A program made the position numbers and the translations under genes. This document shows, piece by piece, positions 25,270 through 36,370 of a DNA stretch of 64,000 nucleotides (position 1 is its first letter; each line of letters starts with the position of its first letter). This DNA comes from Papio anubis (lineage: Eukaryota; Chordata; Mammalia; Primates; Cercopithecidae), in NCBI RefSeq assembly GCF_008728515.1, contig NC_044990.1:9941156-10005155 (forward strand), given 5' to 3'. Below the pieces are notes generated by a model. The model was not told the origin of the DNA and searched no databases. It saw only the letters and a program-made list of their open reading frames with translations.

Positions 25270-25334
25270 GTAAGGAGAATTTTTGAAAGCCAGAAAGACA
25301 GTGGATGTTTCATGAATTGTCCTTTATCCTCCAG

Positions 25335-25565
25335 GGTGGCTTCCACACGTATCTGCAGCTAGAGTATTTGGAGCGAGCTAATGCTTTGGCCCGACAGAAA
25401 GAGGTTTCCTCCGTGCTGCCTGCTGGGCTGCGGAGGCTGTCATATGGGGGTCCCGTGCTGCGCATTCTCTCTATGCCTGACGACACCTTAATCATGATCA
25501 GAGAAGATGGAGCTATTTATTTCTGGTCCCTGCAGCTGAAGTTGAAAAGAAGAAAGCGGGTCTTT
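25335..25565 (+). CDS. WD-gene exon B (77 codons, first WD blade)
   Basis: The acceptor is the strong pyrimidine tract CTTTATCCTCCAG|GG and the donor is TTT|GTATGT. The exon is 231 nt, phase 0 at both ends. It starts GGFHTYLQLEYLERAN, a helical acidic stretch that in this family follows the EF-hand. It continues through a basic linker into DDTLIMIREDGAIYFWS, the typical strand-turn-strand ending in FWS of a WD40 blade, then a Lys/Arg-rich tail (LKLKRRKRVF). There are no stops or frameshifts. It is the best-preserved exon in the window and the one to use for a family search. Confidence 0.75.
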
Positions 25566-26029
25566 GTATGTGATTTTCATTTGATAAGGATGCTGAGTGC
25601 TACAGTTTGATTTTATTTGCTATTTTAAACTGCTTCTTAAGTGGTGTGATTACATAAATTGTGTCCTTGAATATAATATATTCATGCTGGATTTTGCTAG
25701 TCTGTAGAATGCAAATAATATATGATCTCTCTATGTAGTGCAAGATAAAGCTTCATTTTGCTTCTAAAATCAGATGGAATGATGAATTACATGTGATTCC
25801 ATCATGTGATTTATTGTATGTCTTAATGAATGACAAATAGAAAAGAATCTTCCCTTCCTCCCCCCATTAACGGTTATATCAGTTTAGGTAGCTATGTTAG
25901 GGCTTCTCTTCAGAGAACTTACTGAATGACAGAATCAAAAATTCAAAAGACAAAAAGCACAGGGGACATATGCTTAGGAATGACAATGCCTGACCCATTC
26001 CAGGATATGTTCTATTTTTAAAGCCATTC

Positions 26030-26140
26030 TTTTATTATCTTAACAAATATTTGAGCCTCTGTCATAGACCAGGCAGTGTGCTGGCTGCTGGGAATACAGA
26101 AACCCAGTCTCTGCCCTCAGGAAATGTATAATCTATCCCA
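26030..26140 (-). repeat. L2 3'-end fragment
   Basis: 'ttaacaaatatttgagcctctgtcatagaccaggcagtgtgctggctgctgggaatacag' is the reversed L2 3' end, within the intron between exons B and C. Confidence 0.7.
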
Positions 26141-26377
26141 GATATTATAGCTGCCCCAAAGCCCTTGGGATACAGAATATGCCCTCGCTAGAGAGAGAGA
26201 GAATAAAGTTGACTCTCCAAATCTATGAAACAATTTTTTTCCACTTGAAGGAGAAAATAAAGAAAATTATATTCTGTTAAACAGGCATCCTACAGGCAAG
26301 AATGGCTTGAGACAACTGAAAATGTCTGATCATTAAAAAGGCATATGCTCGTTCATTTCCACCCTTCAACCCTTTAG

Positions 26378-26460
26378 GACAAGGCCAGCAGCCAGAACCC
26401 CAGGTGGATGACAGACGTCATCAGCATGCTATACTGCAATAAACTGATCACTGGGACCAG
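26378..26460 (+). pseudogene. WD-gene exon C with destroyed splice donor
   Basis: The acceptor is CTTCAACCCTTTAG|GAC, an excellent tract, in phase 0 continuing exon B. The exon reads DKASSQNP then RWMTDVISMLYCNKLITGT, which fits the 'W-x-T-D-x-x-x-M-x-x-x-N-K-L-I-x-G-T' blade segment of the family. The expected donor position reads CAG|ATGAGT: a canonical GTGAGT with G to A at +1. Reading on without splicing meets an in-frame TGA at once (26462-26464), and an Alu starts 38 bp downstream at 26499. The exon would end after two bases of a codon, which matches the phase of the exon at 43910. I infer loss of normal splicing here. Confidence 0.65.
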
Positions 26461-26498
26461 ATGAGTGACGCTGCTCTTCAACCCAGAAATGAACAATT

Positions 26499-26804
26499 GG
26501 CCAAGAGTGGTGGCTCACGCCTGTAATCCCAGCACTTTGGGAAGCCGAGGTAGGCAAATCGTTTGAGCTCAGGAGTTTGAGACCAGCCTGGGCAACATAG
26601 TGAAACCCCGTACCTACCAAAAATACAAAAAAATTACGCAACGTGGTGGTGCACACCTGTGGTCCCAGCTACCTGGAGGTTGGGGGCTGAGGCAGGAGAA
26701 TTGCTTGAACCCAGGAGGCAGAGGTTGCAGTGAGGCGAGACTGCGCCACTGCACTCCAGCCTGGGCGACACAGTGAGACTCCTCAAATAAAAAGTAAAAT
26801 AAAG
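26499..26804 (+). mobile_element. Alu immediately downstream of WD-gene exon C
   Basis: Full Alu 'ggccaagagtggtggctcacgcctgtaatccc' with an A-rich tail. Short matching flanks 'tgaacaat' lie on both sides (about 26490-26497 and 26810-26817). It starts 38 bp after the end of exon C. Confidence 0.93.
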
Positions 26805-27429
26805 AGAAGTGAACAATCACTGTGTTATGGAATCCATTTTCATGTATGAATTCACATAAACAGATACATGTTTGTGGTATGAAGATAAAGTTAGGAGACC
26901 CTTTTCAGAAAACACTAAAACTCATGTGTCAGTCGAAGCTACCATGCCAGGTTATCACTTTGGCCTAGTGCAGTGATGTTGCCATTGCCCCCAACACAGA
27001 CCGAGGTTTTCTTTTGGGGAATACTTCTGGGGCCAAGGTATGGGCCAGATTAGAAAAACATTAGCCTTGGTACTTTTTAATACACCTTATTTTACATTCA
27101 ACATAGTTTTCCTGTTTTATTAGCCACAAAATTTTGTCTGTAGTGCTCTGAACTGATCCAAAACATAAAATCCTCAGTAGAAAGATGATCACACTCACGG
27201 CTGAAGCACCTCAGAAGAGTGAGTCTCAGGCTGGGAATGGAGGCCCTGAGGTTTTAATCAATGGCAACATCACGGAAACGAATAGGCAGGGTCCTGGGCG
27301 CTGCTTGACTCTTCTCAGTAACAGGCCAGGTCAAAGGCGGTGTGGCTTGGTGGGAAGAAAATTTGGAAAATGTCAAATCAACGTTGAAGCAAAAGCAATT
27401 TCTAGGCCATTGACCACTGCTCACAAAAT

Positions 27430-27450
27430 AATAATAATAATTTTTTTTAA
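27430..27450 (+). repeat. Short (AAT)n/T-rich microsatellite
   Basis: 'aataataataataatttttttt' low-complexity tract. Confidence 0.8.
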
Positions 27451-27744
27451 AGAGCAATTTCAACACCGTAGGAGGATGAATTATGAGTGAGCGGGTCCAG
27501 GCTGCAAAACGAGGCCATTTAGTGCTGGGGTCTGGGGGGGGGCGTGGCTACGAGAAGGGAGAGTGATTGAGGTTCTCACAGCACTGCCCACCAGGACACC
27601 CCTGGGGCTCCTTGGAAGCTCAACTTCTTGCAAGGGTTTTCTCCTCTCCACCTTGTCTCTTCCAGAAGTCACCAGTTCCCTAGGATTTAACCACTTGAAT
27701 GAAAAGTTGAATACAACCTCAAACCATCTAGGCTATTAAATATA

Positions 27745-27855
27745 ATTAATGTTAGTGTTACATATCATATGTATACATTTATTAATATATTTAAATCAAC
27801 ATATATTTATCAAAATATAAATATCATTAACATAATAAATATTAACTATTCTAAA
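27745..27855. repeat. AT-rich low-complexity tract
   Basis: About 110 bases almost purely A/T with repeated 'atatttat' and 'aaatat' motifs. Confidence 0.8.
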
Positions 27856-28394
27856 AGCAACAAATTTAGATTTATACATTCAGTCCAGTTTGATTTTTTA
27901 AAGTACATTCAATGACTTTATCATGTGTTTTAAGCACATAGAAGTTCGGAATTGGAGCAGGAGCTGATAGAGGCTCTCTGAACTGACAAACCAGAAGTTG
28001 AGGCAGGGCATATGCCATTGGGAGGCAGGGAACCACTTTTGAACTGCAGGACAGGTAGAAAGAAAGTGAAAAAAGCCATTTAGCACTGAGACAAAGGCAA
28101 GGCCTGTGGACTTGAGAGTGCCTGTGTGAACAAGTCAAAGCAGTGAGTTGTTTTTCTCACACCCACAAAATTATTCTTTTCATCAGCTCCAAGATAGACA
28201 AGTTATCATAGGAGGGAAGGGGTCTGCACTGCAGCTTAGGAAGAGGGGAATTAGGGAGGCACCAAGTGAATCCTTTAGTGTAGAGAAAGAGGCCTTCCAC
28301 CCTCCACTTTGCAGAGCTAACCCTTTTCATATTATCAACATCAAACAGCAGCTCACATCCTGAGCACACCGCAAACCCCAGATACTGGACTGAT

Positions 28395-28500
28395 CCCTTT
28401 CTCCCACATCATCTCATTTAATCCTCACCTCTCTCCTATAAGGCAGGAACTGTTATGATCCCATTTCACAGATGGGGGCACTGAGTGCTTAGCTGGGATC
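28395..28500 (-). repeat. MIR fragment
   Basis: 'atctcatttaatcctcacctctctcctataaggcaggaactgttatgatcccatttcacag' is MIR reversed. Confidence 0.85.
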
Positions 28501-28639
28501 TGAATACCCCTCTGCTGGAAGCCAGAGCTCAGGTGGTTGAAATTTGTGTTAGCCTCCTGGTGGAAAAGGACCCGCCCTGTGGGCAGATTTAGAACCAGGC
28601 CAAAGAAATATTCCCAAATGGGGAGAGCTGGGAAGGAGG

Positions 28640-30384
28640 CCTCAAGCTCCACCCTGCTAGGCCATTGTTGGGTGCCTCTGTTTTGTGGGATTTGTGGAAT
28701 ATAAAGTATTTCTACAGAGGTGAAGTGGGAAGCTTGAAGTCTACTCCAAGTGTGCTTGATTTGTAAACAGGCACCATGAAACCCAGCTGTAGGAGCTCTC
28801 TAATGTCAGCTTGGTGGCCTGGAAGCTGTGCCTATGATGCCGGACTGCTGGCAAGGAAAGTTGTCTGCAGGGCCAGCAGGCTTGGCTGTAGACGGCTGCC
28901 CCTGGACATTAGAACCTGGCCTCCGCTCTCCTGAGGCAGCTGTGTTCAATCAGTAAATGTCAGGGTTCCAGGCAGCCTGTCACAACCACGGAACAGCTCC
29001 CTCTTTGTGCCCAGCAAAGAGGGAGCTTCCTGCATCCAGCAAGGACACGGAAACCAGGGAGGTGAAATTATTTTTAGAGTCATGCGGTTACAAATTAATT
29101 TCTGTTTTAAATGAGACTGGATTCATTTCCTGAAATTCAACCGTGATCACATTACTCTGCTTCTTAACAGTTACCAGTTCCTTCTCCAACACAGCAACGT
29201 CCAAACCCTTCTGAGGCACCCACATCCCTTCTGCCTTCCCAGTCTTTGCCTTGCTGTGCCTTGAGGCTGGGGAAGCATTAGCCTAACTGAACAGGGAACC
29301 CTCAATGCGTCAAACACTGGCGCCTCCATACTGTTCCCTGTGCTGTCCCTTACCCCAGCCATCCGTCCAACGACATTTGTTAAGCACTCACTATGCCCTG
29401 ATGTTGCTGAACACGGAGATGCACAAGTGAATAAGACCTGGTTCCTAACGAGCCATAAGTCTCATAGAGCAGGTGGTCCTGCTACAATCCTACCACGCTT
29501 TCCAGCTCACACGTCATTGTGAAGATTGCCTAGAATGTCCATCATAAGCAGAAGTGAGTGTCGTCAGGAGATTCCTCAGCCTTGAGCTGCGGCCACCAGT
29601 GTGCAGGTCCTTAGTCATTTGTGGGTGACACCAGGTCCTTATGATTTGCTGTCTACTCTCTGGTACCTACATATCAACTGGTGCGTGGTGGGTGCTCAGG
29701 GAACGTTTGTGGATTCACCAAGTCAGAAATTCTTCTTTAACTGGACGAAGAGAAGGTCCAGGCTCATTTTGCCTTTCCCTTCCCCCTCCTCCTCCTTCTC
29801 CGGATGAGATAGAAATCTCTTTTAGCTGCTCAACAATTGCAGCGAAATAGGTCTCTCATTCATCTCTCTCCTATCAATCATTTCTTATATTGAGAAATAT
29901 AGAAAAAAGTTAATGGATTTAGAAGGAAATGATTGAAAAGCAAAACTGTCACTGAGTGGGTTCTTGCAGAGCCCAGGAGACACAAGCCAGGTTCAGCTGC
30001 CCTGCCCTGCCCTGCCCTGGAGCACGTTTCGCATAAGACAAGGAGGCCCTCTCCCCTCTGGCGTGCAGCTCCTGCCCTATGGGACCCCGCGTTCCTCCCC
30101 AGCCCATCCAAAACCCCGATTCCTATCCAGAGGGCAGTGCCCACTCGCACCCCATGACAAAGGTTGGAGGTGGTGCTGCAGCTTCCCCATGTCCTGACGG
30201 GGCCCAGGCTCCCAGCCCCTCTGCACTTTGCATCTACCCTGTAACCACCCTCATAAGACCCCAGCATCCAGCATCAGGGCATCTGGGCTCCTCCTAGTGC
30301 AGCCCCGGGCTCTGGGAAGGGCAGGACAGAGTGGTGGACTCATGCAGGCTCCAAAGCCTGAGGGGTCTGGCTCCCTTCTCAGCC
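28640..30384. other. No gene recognised
   Basis: Unique-looking sequence. A short (CCTGC)4 pentanucleotide run is at about 29998-30018. The GC-rich part at 29960-30300 gives short chance frames on both strands but no exon with credible splice sites. Confidence 0.5.
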
Positions 30385-30545
30385 TTCTTACTCATCTCTG
30401 GGGACCTGAGCAAGTCATGTCTTCATTCTCAACCTCAGGTGTCTCACTTGCAAAACAGAGCTTATACAACTGGCCTCCCCGAGCTGTGGTTGAGATGAAA
30501 TGCATGCTGTAGATAAGGCCCCTAACACAGCACCCAATAGCAGGA
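30385..30545 (+). repeat. MIR fragment
   Basis: 'ctgagcaagtcatgtcttcattctcaacctcaggtgtctcacttgcaaaac' fits MIR, + strand. Confidence 0.7.
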
Positions 30546-30589
30546 ACTCCACATGCGGGACACCCTTTCCTTTTCTAATCCTAGTGTGC

Positions 30590-31065
30590 TGCAAATGGCA
30601 GGAACCATGCTTGATGGCCCCCAGGGCTTCTGTCCCCACATCTGGCCCTCAAAGCCAGCGAGACCCATTGCCTTCCAATCTTCTCCTGACTTGGGAGCGC
30701 CAGCTGCTCCAGGCTCACTCAGATCCTGTCTCACTCAGCTTTTTCCAGTCTCAGGGCCTTGGCACATGCTGTGCCTCTGTCTGAGACATTACGCCAGCCT
30801 TTCCTTTCAGATCTTGATTGAAACCTCCCCTCCTCTGACCATCCTTTCCTAAATGCCTCATCTAACTATATCCCCATGACCCTGTTCCTTTCCTTATTGT
30901 GTGTAGCATAGGCCATGAGTATAGATGGTGAATTGTCTATTGGAGGTCCTGTTCACTACACAATGGGGGCAGAAACCACATCTGCTTTCTTCCCCACTAT
31001 AAGCCTAGACAGTGCATGGCACATAATAGCTGTTCAGTATTTTCTTAAATAACTGAACAAGCAAA
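30590..31065 (+). repeat. L2 3' fragment
   Basis: Continuous L2 match: 'tctcagggccttggcacatgctgtgcctctgtctga', 'gaaacctcccctcctctgaccatcctttcc' and 'gacagtgcatggcacataatagctgttcagtat'. Confidence 0.88.
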
Positions 31066-31104
31066 GGCTTAGACTATGAAGTCAAAGCTCACTTGGAGTC
31101 CCAG

Positions 31105-31255
31105 GAAGTTGTCCGAATGCTTTGTGCCTCAGCTTCCTTGTCTGTGAAACTGGTAGAATAAAAACAGTACTCACCTCCTGCATGGTTGGGAGGCGTTCTT
31201 GTGATAGTCGCTCCCTGGCATGCAGAAGGGGCTTTACACATGCTGGTTTTCATTA
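31105..31255 (+). repeat. MIR fragment
   Basis: 'tgcctcagcttccttgtctgtgaaactggtagaataa' followed by 'ctcacctcctgcatggttggga' is a + strand MIR. Confidence 0.75.
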
Positions 31256-31461
31256 TCATCATGATTACATGGACTCCTGACCAGGTGGGGCTGGATGGTG
31301 CATTCCAAATTCATACAGGTCTAGGGATACCATGGACCCAGGCAGTCATGAGGACCCTATTCTGCCCCCTCGACTCCTGGGGCTTGGAGCTGTGTGTGTG
31401 CCCTTTGCTGTGGATTGAGCACACAGGATGCCTAACCTGGAGGTGTGCACAATTTGGTGAA

Positions 31462-31865
31462 TGTATTTGTCTGCTGGAGCTACAGGGCACCACAGACTGG
31501 GCGGCTTAAACAACAGACACTTGTTTTTCCACAGTCTGGAGGCTGGGCATTCGAGACCAAGGTGCCCACCCATTCTGTTTCCAGCGAGGGCACTCTTTCC
31601 GGCTCGTCGATGGCCACTTTCTCACTGCATGTTCATGTGGCCCTTCCTCAGTGAGTGAGGGCAGAGAGAGAAGAGGAGGAAAGAGAGGGAGGAGAAAGAA
31701 AGAGTGCTCCTTGGTGTCTCCTGTAAGAACACAAATCCTACATGAGGGCCACTTCCTCATGACCTCATCAACTCCAAGGCAATGTCTCCAAAGACCGTCG
31801 CACGGGGCCTTAGGCCTTCAACACGTGGATTTGTTGGGGGAGGCCAAGGCATTCAGGCCCAACCC
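31462..31865 (-). mobile_element. MLT1-type MaLR LTR
   Basis: Reversed MLT1: 'tgtatttgtctgctggagctacagggcaccacagactgggcggcttaaacaacag', then 'ctgtaagaacacaaatcctacatgagggcc' and 'ggatttgttgggggaggccaaggcattc'. Confidence 0.82.
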
Positions 31866-32109
31866 TGCATGTTTACCGACTTAGGTGGTGCACTCCAACC
31901 ACACCACCCTCCCTTCCCGAGGGCCTCGTCTGGATTGGAGCCAATAGTACTGTCTCCACACTGGTCTCCTCAGCCAATGGCCCTGTCTGCTGATGATGTC
32001 ATTCTCTGACAGCCCCTCATCTGCGGCCTGGCGTCTGTCAGAGGGCTGTCCCGGGAAGCTAGGAGTGAGGCTCAGGGTGCTTCTCTGCTCCTGTGAAGTG
32101 GAGACTAAA

Positions 32110-32186
32110 TCTCTCTCTCTCTCTCTTTCTTTCCTTCCTTCCTTTCTCTTTCTTTCTTTTTTCTCTTTCTTTTTCTTTCTTTCTTG
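32110..32186 (+). repeat. (CT)n / (CTTT)n pyrimidine tract
   Basis: Pure pyrimidine microsatellite of CT, CTTT and CCTT units. Confidence 0.95.
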
Positions 32187-33086
32187 TTAAGCTTGTAGAC
32201 ACACCCAATAGAATATCAGTTTGAAACAGCACTTACAACCCATTATAACTCCCACAGACTGGGCACATATATGTGCAGGAAGGGGCTGGGGGGGTTTGTC
32301 CCTATGTCACCCTAAAACCTCACTGAAGGGTGACTGGCTCATTCCCTACCGATTTCTGGCTAAGCAACCAAAGCATAAGCTTTGTGTTTTATCTCCATTT
32401 CATCGCGCCATCCCCTCTCACACCCAGGTCTAAACACTTAGAGCAATATTAGAACCAACATGGTATTTATCATAATACCCTGGGAGAGTTGAGTTCTGGT
32501 GAGAACCATGATCGCTAGTTTCAGGGGCTGAAGGCTCCAGGGAGCACTAATCATGGTGTCTGAGTGCATTTGTGGGAGCACATTGTAAGCTAATTACCAC
32601 GTGTGGCGCTCACTCTATCATTACCTTTAATATATGATTTCAGATACAATACAACTCCTATTTTGTTGCTTTCACAGCACTGCAGACTCCAAGGCATGCC
32701 TCAGCCTTAAAAATTTTAGATAAAAAATAAAGCAAAAAGGCAAGAGAACTGTTTTTGATAAGTGATAAATGTACCTACCTAATAGAGCTCTTGGATCATA
32801 AGAAGGCATTCAACAACTATGTTTCGACTACACAAATAAATACGTTAATAAATAAGTAATTTTTTATCCCAGCCTGACCTACTGCTAATTTGTCTGCTAA
32901 CCAGGGCAAGACATTGCCCTCGTTGAATATAAAATAAACTAACAACAACAGAAAAAAAGTTTACTTTCCTAGGGGACATGACATCAACCTAATCCAGGGC
33001 ATTTGTTGCAATAAAAACTTAAAATTTTAGAGCATTTTCTTAAAAAACATATCAGTGAGAGACCAAATAGACACTGGCTTCACTTC

Positions 33087-33381
33087 TTTTTTTTTTTGAG
33101 ACGGAGTCTCGCTCTGTCGCCCAGGCTGGAGTGCGGTGGCGCGATCTCAGCTCACTGCAAGCTCCGCCTCCCGGGTTCACACCATTCTTCTGCCTCAGCC
33201 TCCTGAGTAGCTGGGACTACAGGCGCCCGCCACCTCGCCCGGCTAATTTTTTTATATTTTTTTAGTAGAGACGGGGTTTCACCATGTTCACTAGGATGGT
33301 CTCGATCTCCTGACCTCATGATCCACCCATCTTGGCCTCCCAAAGTGCTGGGATTACAGGCTTGAGCCACCGCGCCCGGCC
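33087..33381 (-). mobile_element. Young AluY, Old World monkey type
   Basis: Full length, minus strand, flanked by the perfect duplication 'ggcttcacttct'. It shares the 'ccacctcgcccggct' and 'gcttgagccaccgcgcccggcc' pattern with the Alu at 19063. Confidence 0.95.
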
Positions 33382-34044
33382 GGCTTCACTTCTAAATTAG
33401 AGACATTCCTCTTCTGTTCTGTGTCGAAAGAATGCTTGTATCTTGAGTCCTACTTGGCTATGAAATGAGCTCTAAAATAGATTTTAAAACACTGCTTCCT
33501 CAGGATGTCCACCTCAGGGAGACAGACAAGCCAACCCACCTTGGCATGTGGGGACTGGGAGCTGGGTAGAGATTTGCAGTGGGTGTGAGGGGACCCAGAG
33601 AGGGGGAACATCCCTTCAGACTGGGAGAACGATGGGGGCTGTCAGCAAAGCCCTCCCAGGGCAGTCACGGTGGGGTTGGAGGACAACAGGGAGGCAGGCT
33701 AAGGGACAGAAAGGACATTTCAATCCATAGGAGCCAAATGAGCATGGTGGGTAGCAGTGGGCATAGGGTTGGAATGGGGCTGGGAGGCATTGAATTATTT
33801 GGAAAAGCTGACTTATTTTGGAGTGAAGGGCCCCTTTGAATGAAAGAAGCAGGAGAGGATCAGGAAAGACAGTCAGGGTTTGCTAATGAAAGGTCATTTA
33901 TGCCCCTGCCAAGGACTTTGTTCTGCAACCTAAACACTGTGCACATTCTAAGTAGATGTCTAAGGACACTCACGCTGGTGGGGATGGGGGGATGGATCAG
34001 ACAGCAGACAGACAGACTGATGGGGAGAGTACTGCAGACATTCA

Positions 34045-34170
34045 GGGACCTGAGCTTCCTCATCTGCAAAATGAGGGGTTTCTTTTGAGGACTCAATGAA
34101 CGGACAAACGTAAAAGCCAGTTAGCTAGTGACTGGCATATAGTAAGTGCTCAGTAAATAGTAACAATTGT
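34045..34170 (+). repeat. MIR fragment
   Basis: 'cctgagcttcctcatctgcaaaatgagg' then 'gactggcatatagtaagtgctcagtaaatag' is a + strand MIR. Confidence 0.85.
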
Positions 34171-34784
34171 TATTATTGTTATGATCCACATAAGAAATGC
34201 TGAAGGAGCCAAAAAAAGGCTGAAACAGCAGCTGGGGTAGGGAAGGAAACAATCCCGGAACTTTTCAGGAGGTCCAGTCAGCTGGATTTGTTACTGGCTA
34301 GAGGTGCAGGGCTGAGGGCCGAGGGGCCAGAGGTCACTCCAGATCTGGGTGGCCAATGAGGCCATTCAGTTTTGTTCAGTTTAAGTGAGATGAGCATTAA
34401 GATCCCTTCCATTTGCTCTTCTACCCCTCATCCTCTCTCCAACACCATACCCACCACAGTAGCAGAGAAAGGGCCAGGAGAGAGGACAGGACCCCGAAAA
34501 CCGCCCTACTCCCCACCCCTTACCCCTTAGCCTACCTGGGGATGTCCTCAGCTGTCTGCCTTTGCCTTTTCGTTGGCCCTTCCTGTAGTGTTGTAGACCT
34601 CAGTTCCACTTAGCAAACATTCATTAAGCACGCCATGCGCACTAGACCTCACCGAGGTCAAAGGCTGAGTGAGGAGTGGAGATTAGAGCAGTGAAGAGAG
34701 GGCATGGGTACAGCTGGGGGACACATGCAAGCCCGCGATGGGGCTGCTTTAAACTCCGGTGGGCCCTTGAGACCCCCAGGCAGT

Positions 34785-35935
34785 CAGCGACCACTCCTGA
34801 GTGTGCTCATGCCAAGTCTGTAATTCCGCTCTTCCTCCTCTCTTCCCAAATCCCCAGCCAGTCCGGCTTGCGTCTTCCTCCCAGCTGTTGGCCTTGTTTC
34901 CCACCTCACTGGGAACATCAAAACCATCCAGCAGGAACTTCCACTGGCTTCCACTCCCCCACCCCTCTCTGTGCCTACCAACACCCAGACCACGGACTCC
35001 GGTTGGCTACACCAGATGGCTTTTCCACGTTGCATTCACAGCAAATCTCTCCACTCCATCTCAGATCCCAGCGTCTCCCGCCCACTCAAGGAGAGCCCTC
35101 TTGCAAATCTCCCTTCACTTTCCATCCTTTCCATCCTTTCCACTCTCCACTGCCTCATTCCCATTAGGTAATTAAAATACTGTTGTTTCTTCCTTATAGA
35201 ACGAACAAACAAAATTCTTCTCTATCTCCCTTTTATCGGCCAGCCAATGTCCCATTTCCTTGCAGCACAACTTCTTAAAAGGAACAGAATCATCCACACG
35301 CCATCTCCCCTGTCTACTCCCACCAAGCTCCCTTGCCCGCTCTTTCCGGGGCCACCAACGACACCATGCTGAAGGTCTGCTGTCAGTTATCTGAGCTCCT
35401 CTGATGAAAGCCATCATTTGATCTAGCTGATCCTTGCTGGTTCCTCTCCTTCTCCCTGACCTCTTATCCTTCGAGTGTCTTGGCTTCTATCCTGGTTCTC
35501 TTCTCCATCTACTCTCATTCCCTCTGGTGATCTCCAGATGCCACCGGTATGCAGGTGGTTCCCAAGGCTGTATCTCTAGCGCAGATCTTTCTCCCAGGTT
35601 CCAGCCTCATATCCAACTCTCTTCTCACGGTCTCTGCTTTGAAGTCTGCCAGACATGTCCAAGCCCGCAGCAGGGACTGTGGATGGAGATCCCTTCCGGC
35701 CTGCACTCTGCCCCCGACCATGCTCCTCAAGGAGCTCCTGTTCCAGCCCACTGGGCCGCTCACCTCTCCCCGCACAGGCGAGCAGCTCCCCAGTCAGGAG
35801 CGCGGTCACAGCCCATGCAGCATCCACTTCTGACCATGAAAATCCTACCGGTCCCCAAGATCTGACTCAGATGTCACAGTCTTCATGGAGCCTTTGCCGG
35901 TCCTCCAATCTGGAATTAATTCCTTCCTCTTCTGG
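34785..35935 (+). repeat. L2 fragment(s)
   Basis: Several L2 body signatures occur in order, including 'tggctt..cctggttctcttctcc..ctactctcattccctctggtgatctcc' and 'aggtggttcccaaggctgtatctctagcgcagatctttctcccaggttccagcctcatatccaactc'. The open frames here, up to 163 codons at 34676-35167, are repeat-derived and lack the full reverse transcriptase. Confidence 0.75.
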
Positions 35936-36120
35936 GCCTCCAGAGTGCTTTCTTTCTATCTCTATTCTAGACATTAGCACATCTAGAGTCAGCAACGTTC
36001 ATTCATACTGTATGGGGACCACTGAGAGCCAGACGCTCTTCTGGGTGCAGGGAAACCTTCGATGTACAAAAGAAATAAGATGTTCTGCTCTCAAGGAGGG
36101 ATCATTTGAGTAGAGGGAGA

Positions 36121-36370
36121 GCGACAATAAATATGATATATATATAAAGATATTATTATATAATGTCATATATTATCATAAAGATATAAATTATATAGTA
36201 GGTTAGAAATATTTTGAAAATTATATTAGGTTGGTGCAAAAGTAATTGCAGTTTTACTTTTGCACCAACCTAATAGATATAAATTATATAGTATGTTATA
36301 AAAATATTATCAAGATGTAAATTAAATTACTATAAAGATATACATTATATAGTATGTTAGAAAGTGATAA
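36121..36370. repeat. AT-rich tandem array hosting a MADE1
   Basis: At least three imperfect copies of a unit like 'aagatataaattatatagtatgtta' occur (about 36180, 36273 and 36336), with related AT-rich text between and before them. The MADE1 at 36226 interrupts it. Confidence 0.7.
36226..36273. mobile_element. Shortened MADE1 (mariner MITE) hairpin
   Basis: 48 bp starting TTAGGTTGGTGCAAAAG and ending with its reverse complement, flanked by TA on both sides (36224-36225 and 36274-36275). The two 20-base arms are perfectly complementary around the 8-base loop TTGCAGTT. The MADE1 consensus is 80 bp; the central ~32 bases are missing here. MADE1 copies are the source of the miR-548 family. Confidence 0.93.

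Noticed and set aside
26461..26498. Exon C continuing past 26460 as coding sequence
   Set aside because: An in-frame TGA follows within two codons. The sequence after 26460 reads like the intron side of a donor with one base changed.
34676..35167. 163-codon + strand frame
   Set aside because: It overlaps L2-derived, C/T-rich sequence; no protein family is recognisable.
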